A DNA stretch of 64,000 bases, from NCBI RefSeq assembly GCF_006715005.1, contig NZ_VFMJ01000001.1:5270001-5334000 (forward strand), given 5' to 3'. The stretch's first letter is position 1. The number at the start of each line of letters is the position of its first letter. Shown one piece after another: positions 1-8,422 of the stretch. The position numbers were made by a program, and so were the translations under genes. This DNA is from Serratia marcescens (GTDB taxonomy: Bacteria > Pseudomonadota > Gammaproteobacteria > Enterobacterales > Enterobacteriaceae). The notes beneath the pieces are model-generated. The model was given only the letters and a program-made list of their open reading frames with translations. It made no database searches and was not told the origin of the DNA.

Positions 1-972
1 GGTTTCCAGCGCCCGCCAGGCCGCTTCGCGGCCGGCGCGGTCGCCGTCGTAACAGCAGACGACGTTGTCGGTAGCGCGGAACAGCAGCTGAATGTGTTCA
101 GCCGTCGTCGAGGTTCCGAGCGAGGCGACGGCATAATCGATGCCGAATTGCGCCAACGCCACCACGTCCATATACCCTTCCACCACCAGCAGCCGCTGGA
201 GGGTAGGGTGGTTCTGCTGTGCTTCATACAGGCCGTACAGCTGGCGGCCCTTATGGAAAACTTCGGTTTCCGGCGAGTTCAGGTACTTCGGCATACCGTC
301 GCCCAGCACGCGGCCGCCGAAGGCGATCACGCGCCCGCGCTTGTCGCGGATGGGGAACATCACCCGTTCGCGGAAGCGGTCATACGAACGCCCCTGATCG
401 TTAGTCACCAGCATGCCGGCATCGTTCAATGCGCGGCGCGAGTCGGCGTCGCGGCCGAAACGCTTCAGGGCGTTGTCCCATCCCGCCGGCGCGAAGCCGA
501 TGGCGAAATGGCGAATAACGTCGTCACTTAATCCGCGCTGCTGCAAATAGCTGCGCGCCGGCGCCCCGGAGGACTGCTGCAGTGACTGTTGATAGAACGC
601 GCTGAGCTGTTCCATCAGTTGGTACAGGCTCTGGCGCTGGTGGCGTTCGATCTGGGTTGGCCCGGTGCCCGCTTCGTAAGGCACTTCCAGCCCGTGCATG
701 GTCGCCAATTCTTCGATGGTTTCGACAAACTCGAGTCGGTCGTAATTCATCAAAAAGTCGACGGCGTTGCCGTGCGCACCACACCCAAAACAGTGATAAA
801 ACTGCTTTTCGCCATTAACGGTAAAGGAAGGCGTCTTTTCGTGGTGGAACGGACAGCACGCGTGGTAGTTCTTGCCTTGCTTCTTGAGCTTCACGCGGGC
901 ATCGATCAGATCGACGATGTCGGTGCGAGCCAGCAAGTCATTGATAAATACGCGCGGAATTCGTCCAGCCAT
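1..972 (-). CDS. dnaG: DNA primase DnaG, C-terminal part beyond window
   Basis: Primase makes the RNA primers for DNA replication and acts with the DnaB helicase at the fork. The first 324 codons are present and the gene runs off the left edge of the window (the family is about 580 residues). The zinc-binding domain is intact, with ligands C40, H43, C61 and C64. The catalytic TOPRIM core follows, with EGYMDV around E265 and the DGD motif at D309/D311. The start is the ATG at 970-972 (MAGRIPRVFI). It lies 136 bp downstream of rpsU on the same strand, as in the enterobacterial rpsU-dnaG-rpoD macromolecular synthesis operon, so rpoD would be expected just outside the window. The spacer contains a small dyad (GATTTT/AAAATC, 1063-1075), but I cannot show that it is the attenuator known between these genes in E. 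coli. Confidence 0.97.
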   Translation of the reverse strand, partial: MAGRIPRVFINDLLARTDIVDLIDARVKLKKQGKNYHACCPFHHEKTPSFTVNGEKQFYHCFGCGAHGNAVDFLMNYDRLEFVETIEELATMHGLEVPYEAGTGPTQIERHQRQSLYQLMEQLSAFYQQSLQQSSGAPARSYLQQRGLSDDVIRHFAIGFAPAGWDNALKRFGRDADSRRALNDAGMLVTNDQGRSYDRFRERVMFPIRDKRGRVIAFGGRVLGDGMPKYLNSPETEVFHKGRQLYGLYEAQQNHPTLQRLLVVEGYMDVVALAQFGIDYAVASLGTSTTAEHIQLLFRATDNVVCCYDGDRAGREAAWRALET

Positions 973-1108
973 AAGCCCTTACTTCATTAGCCTATAAACG
1001 AGAACAAGCCGCGCATTCCTTTCGGAAAGCACGGCCTTCGTATGCAACTACTCGGTCTGCGCGATTTTGAAAATCAGAAATTCACGCGGTGGGGTTGCCC
1101 CCGAAGAA

Positions 1109-1336
<228 letters not shown>

Positions 1337-1392
1337 TCAATAAAATTCGGTTTGTTGCTGGCCAAGCGCCAGCCTTTTCAAAATGGTGCGGA

Positions 1393-1422
1393 ATTTTACT
1401 CCAATGGATGCTGCTTTGTAAA
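1393..1422 (-). promoter_or_regulatory. Candidate sigma70 promoter of rpsU-dnaG
   Basis: Read on the minus strand there is TTTACA (1422-1417), an 18-bp spacer, then TAAAAT (1398-1393). This is five of six matches in each hexamer, about 70 bp upstream of the rpsU start. It is assigned by inspection only. Confidence 0.5.
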
Positions 1423-1484
1423 GCATCACCGCAAATTGAAACCCGCGTCGCTCTGCTGCAACGTGCGCAATTTTGCACCGGGCG

Positions 1485-1503
1485 CTGATTATAGACTAAT
1501 CAG
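1485..1503. promoter_or_regulatory. 19-bp dyad over a minus-strand TATAAT
   Basis: Perfect 7-bp arms CTGATTA and TAATCAG flank TAGAC. The left arm covers a TATAAT read toward rpsU. E. coli has several promoters and a LexA site upstream of rpsU. This dyad does not match the LexA consensus CTGT-N8-ACAG, so the binding protein is unknown. Confidence 0.35.
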
Positions 1504-1650
1504 AAAAAAATGCTCGTGTTTAATCGCCTGGGCATTTTCTGGATGAATCATCGACATAGGTGCGGGCCGGTGACAAGATGCGCGGCACCGGCGGTAAATG
1601 TGGCGGAATGTGGTAGACTGGCGGCCGCACGTGGAATGATGGGAAATGTA

Positions 1651-2664
1651 ATGCGAGTACTGGGTATAGAAACGTCCTGCGATGAAACCGGAATTGCAGT
1701 GTATGACGATCAAACCGGTTTGTTGGCCAACCAATTATACAGCCAGGTGAAGCTGCACGCCGACTACGGCGGCGTAGTGCCGGAACTGGCCTCCCGCGAT
1801 CACGTGCGCAAAACCGTGCCGCTGATTCAGGCGGCGCTGAAAGAGGCTAACCTGACCCCGGCCGACATCGACGGCGTGGCCTACACCGCCGGGCCGGGTC
1901 TGGTGGGCGCGCTGCTGGTCGGTGCTACCGTGGGGCGCGCGCTGGCGTTCGCCTGGAACGTGCCGGCAGTGCCGGTGCACCATATGGAAGGCCACCTGTT
2001 GGCGCCGATGCTGGAAGACAACCCGCCGGCGTTCCCGTTCGTCGCGCTGTTGGTCTCCGGCGGCCACACTCAGCTGATCAGCGTCACCGGCATCGGTGAG
2101 TATGAACTGCTGGGCGAGTCGATCGACGATGCCGCCGGCGAAGCGTTCGACAAAACCGCCAAGCTGCTCGGCCTGGATTATCCCGGCGGGCCGATGCTGT
2201 CGAAGATGGCGCAGCAGGGCACGGCGGGGCGCTTCACCTTCCCGCGGCCGATGACCGATCGTCCGGGGCTGGACTTCAGCTTCTCCGGGTTGAAAACCTT
2301 CGCCGCCAACACCATTCGCTCCAACGGCAACGACGATCAGACGCGTGCCGACATCGCCCGTGCTTTCGAAGATGCGGTGGTGGATACGCTGGCGATCAAA
2401 TGCAAACGCGCGCTGGAGCAAACCGGCTTCAAACGTCTGGTGATGGCCGGCGGCGTGAGCGCCAACCGCACGTTGCGCGCCAAGCTGGCGGAGATGATGC
2501 ACAAGCGCGGTGGGGAAGTATTCTATGCCCGCCCGGAATTTTGCACCGACAACGGCGCGATGATCGCCTATGCCGGCATGGTGCGCCTGAAGAGCGGCGC
2601 CAGCCCGGAGCTGAGCGTTTCGGTGCGGCCGCGCTGGCCGCTGGCGGAACTGCCTGCGGTATAA
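1651..2664 (+). CDS. tsaD: tRNA N6-threonylcarbamoyladenosine synthase catalytic subunit TsaD
   Basis: TsaD transfers the threonylcarbamoyl group to A37 of ANN-decoding tRNAs, together with TsaB, TsaE and TsaC in the cytoplasm. The protein is 337 residues, the same as E. coli TsaD. The ATG at 1651 gives the conserved start [14 protein letters not shown]. Upstream in-frame codons give unconserved sequence, so longer starts were rejected. The metal-binding HHMEGH motif (H111, H115) and an ASKHA-type core with SGGHTQL and GGVSANRTL are intact. It is divergent from rpsU and convergent with plsY, sharing a hairpin terminator at 2669-2696. Confidence 0.97.
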   Translation: MRVLGIETSCDETGIAVYDDQTGLLANQLYSQVKLHADYGGVVPELASRDHVRKTVPLIQAALKEANLTPADIDGVAYTAGPGLVGALLVGATVGRALAFAWNVPAVPVHHMEGHLLAPMLEDNPPAFPFVALLVSGGHTQLISVTGIGEYELLGESIDDAAGEAFDKTAKLLGLDYPGGPMLSKMAQQGTAGRFTFPRPMTDRPGLDFSFSGLKTFAANTIRSNGNDDQTRADIARAFEDAVVDTLAIKCKRALEQTGFKRLVMAGGVSANRTLRAKLAEMMHKRGGEVFYARPEFCTDNGAMIAYAGMVRLKSGASPELSVSVRPRWPLAELPAV

Positions 2665-2668
2665 AGCA

Positions 2669-2696
2669 AAGGGCCGGATAATCCGGCCCTTCTGTT
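2669..2696. terminator. Bidirectional terminator between tsaD and plsY
   Basis: An 11-bp GC-rich stem (AAGGGCCGGAT / ATCCGGCCCTT) sits between the convergent genes, followed by TCTGTT. The downstream T-run is weak on the plus strand, and the hairpin overlaps the plsY stop region on the minus strand. Confidence 0.6.
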
Positions 2697-3339
2697 ATTC
2701 GTCTTTCGGCCGATCGCCGTTATCCGCATCCGCGTCGTTTTTCTTCTTGCGGAACTTGCCCCAAATCTTGCCTTCCTGGCCGCGCCACAGGCGCTGAATA
2801 TTGTCGTGATGCCGCATCAGGATCAGGCAGGAGAGCATCGCTACCGGGAAGGTGAACTGCGGTTTGAACCACCAGACGTAGAACGGGGCGATCAGCGCGC
2901 TGACGATGGCGCCGAGCGAAGAGTAGCCGCTGAGCAACACCGTCAGCAGCCAGGTGCCGGTCATCAGGCCGGTCAGATCCCAGCCGATAGGCGCGATGGC
3001 GCCAAATGCCGTCGCCACACCCTTACCGCCGCGGAAGTGGAAGAACACCGGATAGATGTGCCCCAGGCAGGCGGCGATCGCCGTCAGGCCGAGGTACAGC
3101 GGTGGTACATCGAGTTTGTAGGCCAGCCAGACCGGCAACATCCCTTTCAGAATATCGAACACCAGCACCGCCGCCGCCGCCAGCCGGCCGCCGATGCGCA
3201 GGACGTTGGTCGCCCCGGGGTTTCCTGAGCCATGCTCACGCGGGTCCGGCAGCCTGGCGATCCGGCAAACCTGGATCGCGCTCGAAATCGAGCCGCACAG
3301 ATACGCGAAGATAATCATGCCAAGCGCGGTAGCACTCAT
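2695..3339 (-). CDS. plsY: Glycerol-3-phosphate acyltransferase PlsY
   Basis: Inner-membrane enzyme that transfers acyl groups from acyl-phosphate to glycerol-3-phosphate, the first step of phospholipid synthesis. It is 214 residues and begins [18 protein letters not shown] longer reading frame upstream was rejected because it overlaps the folB promoter region and is unconserved. Conserved loops are visible: [12 protein letters not shown], the FRGGKGVAT loop, and a C-terminal [12 protein letters not shown] motif, with several hydrophobic segments between. It ends in a charged tail ([18 protein letters not shown]). It is divergent from folB and convergent with tsaD. Confidence 0.95.
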   Translation of the reverse strand: MSATALGMIIFAYLCGSISSAIQVCRIARLPDPREHGSGNPGATNVLRIGGRLAAAAVLVFDILKGMLPVWLAYKLDVPPLYLGLTAIAACLGHIYPVFFHFRGGKGVATAFGAIAPIGWDLTGLMTGTWLLTVLLSGYSSLGAIVSALIAPFYVWWFKPQFTFPVAMLSCLILMRHHDNIQRLWRGQEGKIWGKFRKKKNDADADNGDRPKDE

Positions 3340-3446
3340 AACGCGGTTCCGTTTAATAATGGTCGTTTTACTCGCAACATCTATGGATAATACGCACATT
3401 CCGCTGGAAGTGGTATCCGGCAAGGCCAAAAACAGAGAATGACGTG

Positions 3447-3806
3447 ATGGATATCGTATTTATTGAAGAGCTTACCGTAATTACCACCATTGGCGTTTAT
3501 GAGTGGGAACAGGGCATTCGTCAGAAGCTGGTGTTCGATATCGAAATGGGCTGGGATAACCGGCCGGCCGCCGCCAGCGACGACGTAACTGACTGTCTGA
3601 GCTATGCCGACGTCAGCGACGCCGTGATCCAGCACGTGGAGTCGAATCGTTTTGCGCTGGTGGAGCGGGTGGCAGAGGAAATATCTGAAATTTTGCTTCA
3701 GCGCTTCAATTCCCCCTGGGTCCGTATTAAGGTCAGCAAACCGGGCGCTGTAGCACATGCCAATCGGGTCGGCGTGATCATTGAGCGCGGCACTCGTCCC
3801 GCATGA
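3447..3806 (+). CDS. folB: Dihydroneopterin aldolase
   Basis: Cytoplasmic folate-pathway enzyme that cleaves 7,8-dihydroneopterin to 6-hydroxymethyl-dihydropterin and glycolaldehyde. It is 119 residues, starting at the ATG at 3447 ([21 protein letters not shown]). The preceding GTG is in frame but adds only one residue. The substrate-binding E22 region (GVYEWEQ) and the C-terminal VKVSKPGAV-like motif ([19 protein letters not shown]) fit the family. It is followed by an intrinsic terminator and then uppP. Confidence 0.96.
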   Translation: MDIVFIEELTVITTIGVYEWEQGIRQKLVFDIEMGWDNRPAAASDDVTDCLSYADVSDAVIQHVESNRFALVERVAEEISEILLQRFNSPWVRIKVSKPGAVAHANRVGVIIERGTRPA

Positions 3807-3868
3807 TTTTATGTCATCTGCTTGCAACGAAAGACCGTTAACTTGGTCTTAATCCTGAGAATTGTTTT

Positions 3869-3902
3869 AGCGGCATTGTCTTTAAGCACTGCCGCTTTTT
3901 TA
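3869..3902 (+). terminator. Intrinsic terminator after folB
   Basis: The stem AGCGGCA / TGCCGCT with a 14-nt loop is followed by TTTTTT. It lies 60 bp after the folB stop and before uppP. Confidence 0.7.
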
Positions 3903-3938
3903 TGTGATAGCCGTTATTTTATAGGGTGAGCGAAGCAC

Positions 3939-4763
3939 ATGGCTGACATGCATTCACTGTTTATTGCGTTTGTTCTTGGGGTTGTCGAAGGGTTAACCGA
4001 ATTTCTGCCGGTGTCTTCCACCGGGCATATGATTATCGTTGGCGAGTGGCTGGGCTTTACCGGCGACAAAGCCAAAACCTTTGAAGTCATCATCCAACTG
4101 GGGTCGATCCTGGCCGTCGTCGTGATGTTCTGGCGCCGGCTGTTCGGCCTGATCGGCATCCATTTCGGCGGCAAGCCGGTGGAGCACGAGGGCAAAACCA
4201 GCGGTCAGCTGAAGTTGGGGCACATCCTGCTGGCGATGATCCCGGCGGTGGTGCTGGGCCTGGCCTTCCATGATTTCATCAAGTCGCTGTTCGCGCCGAA
4301 AAACGTGATGTACGCGTTGGTGGTCGGCGGCCTGCTGTTGCTGGCGGCGGAATGGCTGAAGCCGAAGAAACCGAGCGCGGAAGGGCTGGATGACATCACC
4401 TACCGCCAGGCGTTCATGATCGGCTGCTTCCAGTGCCTGGCGCTGTGGCCAGGCTTCTCCCGTTCGGGTTCCACCATCGCCGGCGGCATGCTGGTGGGCG
4501 TGAACCGCTATGCGGCGTCCGAATTCTCCTTCATCCTGGCGGTGCCGATGATGATTGGCGCCAGCGGCCTGGATCTGTACAAGAGCCTGCACTTCCTGAC
4601 CTGGGGCGATCTGCCGATGTTTGCCGTCGGTTTCATTACGGCCTTCGTGGTGGCGCTGATTGCAATCAAGACCTTCCTGTCGCTGATCAAACGCATCTCG
4701 TTCGTGCCGTTCGCCATCTACCGCTTTATCGTGGCGGCCGTGGTTTATATGGTATTCCTGTAA
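3939..4763 (+). CDS. uppP: Undecaprenyl-diphosphatase UppP (BacA)
   Basis: Integral inner-membrane phosphatase that recycles the C55 lipid carrier for peptidoglycan and O-antigen synthesis, and confers bacitracin tolerance. It is 274 residues with many hydrophobic segments. The two catalytic regions are present: [16 protein letters not shown] near the N-terminus and [13 protein letters not shown] in the middle. The C-terminal half shows the repeated [15 protein letters not shown] pattern. It stands alone behind the folB terminator and is convergent with cca across a strong bidirectional terminator. Confidence 0.97.
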   Translation: MADMHSLFIAFVLGVVEGLTEFLPVSSTGHMIIVGEWLGFTGDKAKTFEVIIQLGSILAVVVMFWRRLFGLIGIHFGGKPVEHEGKTSGQLKLGHILLAMIPAVVLGLAFHDFIKSLFAPKNVMYALVVGGLLLLAAEWLKPKKPSAEGLDDITYRQAFMIGCFQCLALWPGFSRSGSTIAGGMLVGVNRYAASEFSFILAVPMMIGASGLDLYKSLHFLTWGDLPMFAVGFITAFVVALIAIKTFLSLIKRISFVPFAIYRFIVAAVVYMVFL

Positions 4764-4776
4764 GCCCGATACCAAG

Positions 4777-4805
4777 AAAAAACCCCGCTCTGCGGGGTTT
4801 TTTTT
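4777..4805. terminator. Bidirectional terminator between uppP and cca
   Basis: The sequence AAAAAACCCCGC-TCT-GCGGGGTTTTTTTT is a perfect stem with A and T tracts on both sides. It serves the convergent uppP and cca genes. Confidence 0.9.
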
Positions 4806-6048
4806 ATGCCTGATCGTTGATAATCGTTTGGCTGAGCTTCCAGTCGGCCAGCGCCTGCTGGCGGCGGCGTTTGAGCTCGTCGCGGATCGCGGTGCCCTGC
4901 AGCCCGCTGGCCACCACTTCTTTAATCGATACCGCGTTCGCCACCTGATACGCCTGGCGTAGATAGTCGCCCTGCGGATAAGGATTCTCCTCAAAGCCGG
5001 TGCGGCCACGCGCGTCCGCTTCGCTGGTCAGGATCATCTGCTCCAGCCTTTGGGGCTTGCGCCAGACGTCGATGGCGTCGAACAGCTTCAGCAGGGTTTC
5101 CGGCCGCAGCTTGTTCACGGTGTGGATCAGGTCATGGTACTCGGCCACCAGCTTGCTCAGGTCGCGCACCGGGTTGGGCACCCGCAGCCGTTGGCACAGC
5201 GCTTCGACCAGCCGCACGCCCGCCGGGCCGTGGCCGTGGTGATGCGGCCAGAACGCTTTTGGCGTCAATCCTTTGCCAAGATCGTGGCACAACGTGGCGA
5301 AGCGCACGTCCACCTCCGGCGTGAGGCGGGCGGCAATCGCCAGCGCCATCAGCGTGTGTACGCCGGTGTCGATCTCCGGGTGCCACTTGGCGGGGGCCGG
5401 TACGCCGAACAGCGCGTCGATTTCCGGGAACAGCACCGCCAGCGCATCGCAGTCGCGCAACACCTGAAAATAGACCTGCGGGCTCTGGCTTTGCAGCGCC
5501 TTTTCGGTTTCCTTCCAGACGCGTTCGGCGGTCAGCGCAGCCAGTTCACCGCCGTGCGCCATTTGGCGCATCAGCGCGAGCGTTTCGTCGGCGATGTGAA
5601 AACCCAGGTGGGCGAAGCGAGCGGCGAAGCGGGCCACGCGCAGTACGCGCAGCGGATCTTCGCCGAACGCGTCGGAAACGTGGCGCAGCACGCGCGCCTG
5701 CAGGTCGGCCACGCCGCCGTATGGGTCAATCAGCTCCCCTTCGGCGGAGCGGGCGATCGCGTTGATGGTCAGATCGCGCCGCAGCAGATCTTCTTCCAGC
5801 GTCACGTCCGGCGCGGCATAGCAGGTAAAACCGGTGTACCCCTGGCCGGATTTGCGCTCGGTGCGCGCCAGCGCGTACTCCTCATGAGAATCGGGGTTGA
5901 GGAACACCGGGAAATCTTTGCCGACCTGCTGATAGCCCAATGCCAGCAGCTCCGCCGGCGTAGCGCCCACCACCACCCAATCATGATCGACCACCGGGAT
6001 GTTGAGCAGGCTGTCGCGAACGGCGCCGCCGACCAGATAAATCTGCAC
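4804..6048 (-). CDS. cca: CCA-adding tRNA nucleotidyltransferase with HD domain
   Basis: Adds and repairs the 3'-terminal CCA of tRNAs. The bacterial long form also has phosphohydrolase activity in the HD domain. It is 414 residues. I chose the GTG at 6046-6048 because it gives the conserved start (V/M)[11 protein letters not shown] and has AGGAG seven bases upstream. Upstream in-frame sequence is unlike the family. The catalytic head has GGAVRD with carboxylates D21 and D23 (DHDW), followed by [10 protein letters not shown]. The HD motif CHDLGKG is intact at mid-protein. It is the usual gene neighbour of ygiM and uppP in enterobacteria. Confidence 0.96.
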   Translation of the reverse strand: MQIYLVGGAVRDSLLNIPVVDHDWVVVGATPAELLALGYQQVGKDFPVFLNPDSHEEYALARTERKSGQGYTGFTCYAAPDVTLEEDLLRRDLTINAIARSAEGELIDPYGGVADLQARVLRHVSDAFGEDPLRVLRVARFAARFAHLGFHIADETLALMRQMAHGGELAALTAERVWKETEKALQSQSPQVYFQVLRDCDALAVLFPEIDALFGVPAPAKWHPEIDTGVHTLMALAIAARLTPEVDVRFATLCHDLGKGLTPKAFWPHHHGHGPAGVRLVEALCQRLRVPNPVRDLSKLVAEYHDLIHTVNKLRPETLLKLFDAIDVWRKPQRLEQMILTSEADARGRTGFEENPYPQGDYLRQAYQVANAVSIKEVVASGLQGTAIRDELKRRRQQALADWKLSQTIINDQA

Positions 6049-6125
6049 TGTTGACTCCTGAATATCGTGTAAGGCTCTGTCTATCAGATTACATGAATTG
6101 GCCGCGGGATGTCGGCACCAATGAA

Positions 6126-6145
6126 AAGGGCGCCCGCAGGCGCCC
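6126..6145 (-). terminator. Intrinsic terminator after ygiM
   Basis: On the minus strand the stem GGGCGCC / GGCGCCC with a TGCG-type loop is followed by TTTTC. It lies between ygiM and cca. Confidence 0.55.
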
Positions 6146-6170
6146 ATACTCAAACTGAACGATACTGAGA

Positions 6171-6791
6171 TCAGTTCATCCAGCGGTTGTTGTTCTTGCG
6201 GCGCGGGATCAGGTGCGGCAACAGCAGGCCCAGCAGCAAACCGACGCCGGCAACGCCGCCGCCGTACATGAACCACTGCAGAATAATGGTGCGCTGCTTG
6301 TCGTCGAGCTGCAGGTTAACGGCGTTGACCTTCTTCTGCGCGACCACCAGCTGGTTTTTCAGATCCTGGTTTTCCTTCTGCAGGCTGCTGATGGTGCTGT
6401 CGCTGCCCGCGACTTTTTCCTGCATTTCCGAGGTACGCTGGTTCCAGGTGTTGTCGATGTTGGCCAGCTTGTCGGTCAGGGTTTTCACCTGCTGTTCCAG
6501 CTCGGGCACGCGAGTGCGCAGGCTTGGCGTCTGGCTGAGCTGGTCGAGTGGGATCCAGGTGGTGCGGCCTTTCGGATCGCGGATCTGGCCGTAGTTGGTG
6601 CTGTCGTTGACGCTCAGCAGGGTGACTTCTTCACCGGCGTTCAGAGTGCCGACAATACGGTACTGATTACCTGGGCCGCTATGGACGTAAGTGCTTAACT
6701 CATCGGAGATATAGCGTTTATCTTCGGCATGTGCGGCCCAAGTGATGCTGAAGCTCAGCGCGGCAAGGCAAATCAGGCGTAATTTCTGCAT
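6171..6791 (-). CDS. ygiM: SH3 domain membrane protein YgiM
   Basis: It is 206 residues. A signal peptide ([22 protein letters not shown]) is followed by a bacterial SH3 domain at about 25-90 ([20 protein letters not shown], then [11 protein letters not shown]). A long coiled coil spans about 95-165, a transmembrane helix about 170-195, and the tail is basic ([10 protein letters not shown]). The topology is therefore a periplasmic SH3 and coiled coil anchored in the inner membrane. This matches E. coli YgiM (TIGR04211 family), whose molecular function is not established. It is upstream of and co-directional with cca, with a hairpin between. Confidence 0.92.
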   Translation of the reverse strand: MQKLRLICLAALSFSITWAAHAEDKRYISDELSTYVHSGPGNQYRIVGTLNAGEEVTLLSVNDSTNYGQIRDPKGRTTWIPLDQLSQTPSLRTRVPELEQQVKTLTDKLANIDNTWNQRTSEMQEKVAGSDSTISSLQKENQDLKNQLVVAQKKVNAVNLQLDDKQRTIILQWFMYGGGVAGVGLLLGLLLPHLIPRRKNNNRWMN

Positions 6792-7069
6792 TAGTTCATC
6801 GTTTCTGGGTGAATTTATGGAACGATAGTAGAGCGTTCAGTCTGACGACGCAACGCCAAAACCGGAATGAGAACTATCTTACTGTGGCTAATTCTGTGAG
6901 TTGCGCAGCGTTTTATAACGTAACAGGTTTTTTCTACAGTTAGCAGGGTTAAGGCGCCGGGAATCGCGGTAAGATAACGGCAACTGTGCGTCATTGGGCA
7001 GCATACGGCGGGCCGAGCGCGCCGTGCTGAAACAGACGTGAATGCGTAACTTATTGGTGTTAAAGAATT

Positions 7070-8377
7070 ATGACCGTTGAAATTGAATTGAAATTTATCG
7101 CCGCGCCGCAAGCGGTGGCCGCTTTGCCGCAATGGCTTGCCGCCTGGCCGCATCAGCATTCCGCGCCGCAAAAGCTGACCAACATTTACTTCGAAACGGC
7201 CGACAACGTCCTGCGCCGTCACGATATGGGGCTGCGCATTCGCGGTTTCGACGATCGTTATGAGATGACCATCAAAACCGCCGGTAAAGTGGTGGGCGGC
7301 CTGCACCAGCGTCCGGAATATAACGTCGCTATCACCGAACCGCAGCTGGCGCTGGCACAGTTTCCTGCCGACATCTGGCCGCAGGATTGCGATATCGCGG
7401 CGCTGCAGCAGGCGTTGCAACCGCTGTTCCGTACCGATTTCGTGCGCGAGAAGTGGGTGGTTACTTACGGCCAAAGCGAGATCGAGATTGGCCTGGACCA
7501 GGGTGAGGTGCGCGCCGGTGATCTCAGCGAAGCCCTGAGTGAGATAGAGCTGGAACTGCTGAACGGCAATACCGCCGATCTGCTGGCATTGGCCGGTGAG
7601 CTGGCGGCTCATGACGGGTTGCGTCAGGGCAGCCTGAGCAAGGCGGCGCGTGGTTACCACCTGGCGCAGGGCAATCCGCCGCGCGAGGTGCGCTCGCTGC
7701 AGGTGCTGAAGCCGGCGGCGAAGGCGACCGTGGAGCAGGGGATGATCGCCGCCTTCGAACTGGCGCTGAGCCACTGGCAATACCACGAGGAGCTGTGGCT
7801 GCGCGGCGATGCGCAGGCGCGCGGGGCGGTCATCGAAGCGGTCGGCACGATCCGTCAGGCGCTGGTGATCTTCGGCGGCCTGGTGCCGCGCAAGGCCAGC
7901 GCCGATCTGCGCGCCCGCCTGACCGAGCTCGAACCGCTGTTGGCGGACAAAGCCGCGCAACCAGAGACCCTGTGCTATAGCGCCACCTACCTGCAATGTA
8001 AGTTAGCGCTCACATCATGGCTGGTGAGCGGCGCCTGGCGGCCGTTTATCGACGCCAAAGGGCTGGCCAAGCTGGACGGTTCTTTCAAACGCTTCAGCGA
8101 CATCATGCTGGGGCGCAGTGGTGCGGAGCTGAAAGAAGCCTTCAGCCGTATGCTGAACGAAGACGAATATCTGGAACAATTGCCGCGCCTGACGCGTCAG
8201 ATTTCGGCGCTGGTCCTGCTGTCGGGCGCCTACCCCGACGAGCAGACCGGGCCTTATATCGAGGCCTGGCGCGAACTGCAGGCGGCGCTGAGCGAGCGCC
8301 GCCAGGGCTGGTATGAAGCCAGCCGTAAACAGGCCTTATCGCATGCGCCATTCTGGTTAAACGGCGCGCTTCGTTAA
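7070..8377 (+). CDS. ygiF: Inorganic triphosphatase YgiF (CYTH-CHAD)
   Basis: Hydrolyses inorganic triphosphate. It is 435 residues and has two domains. The N-terminal CYTH domain (about 1-200) carries the family signature ExExK at E4, E6 and K8 (MTVEIELKF) and the basic strand motif RIRGFDDRYEMTIKTAG. The C-terminal CHAD domain (about 215-430) is helical and rich in histidine and arginine. It lies 45 bp upstream of glnE on the same strand, and ygiF-glnE-hldE is a conserved enterobacterial arrangement. Confidence 0.95.
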   Translation: MTVEIELKFIAAPQAVAALPQWLAAWPHQHSAPQKLTNIYFETADNVLRRHDMGLRIRGFDDRYEMTIKTAGKVVGGLHQRPEYNVAITEPQLALAQFPADIWPQDCDIAALQQALQPLFRTDFVREKWVVTYGQSEIEIGLDQGEVRAGDLSEALSEIELELLNGNTADLLALAGELAAHDGLRQGSLSKAARGYHLAQGNPPREVRSLQVLKPAAKATVEQGMIAAFELALSHWQYHEELWLRGDAQARGAVIEAVGTIRQALVIFGGLVPRKASADLRARLTELEPLLADKAAQPETLCYSATYLQCKLALTSWLVSGAWRPFIDAKGLAKLDGSFKRFSDIMLGRSGAELKEAFSRMLNEDEYLEQLPRLTRQISALVLLSGAYPDEQTGPYIEAWRELQAALSERRQGWYEASRKQALSHAPFWLNGALR

Positions 8378-8422
8378 TCAAGCCGGCCCGCCAGCCGTGG
8401 GCCGCAGAACGGGTCATACACT

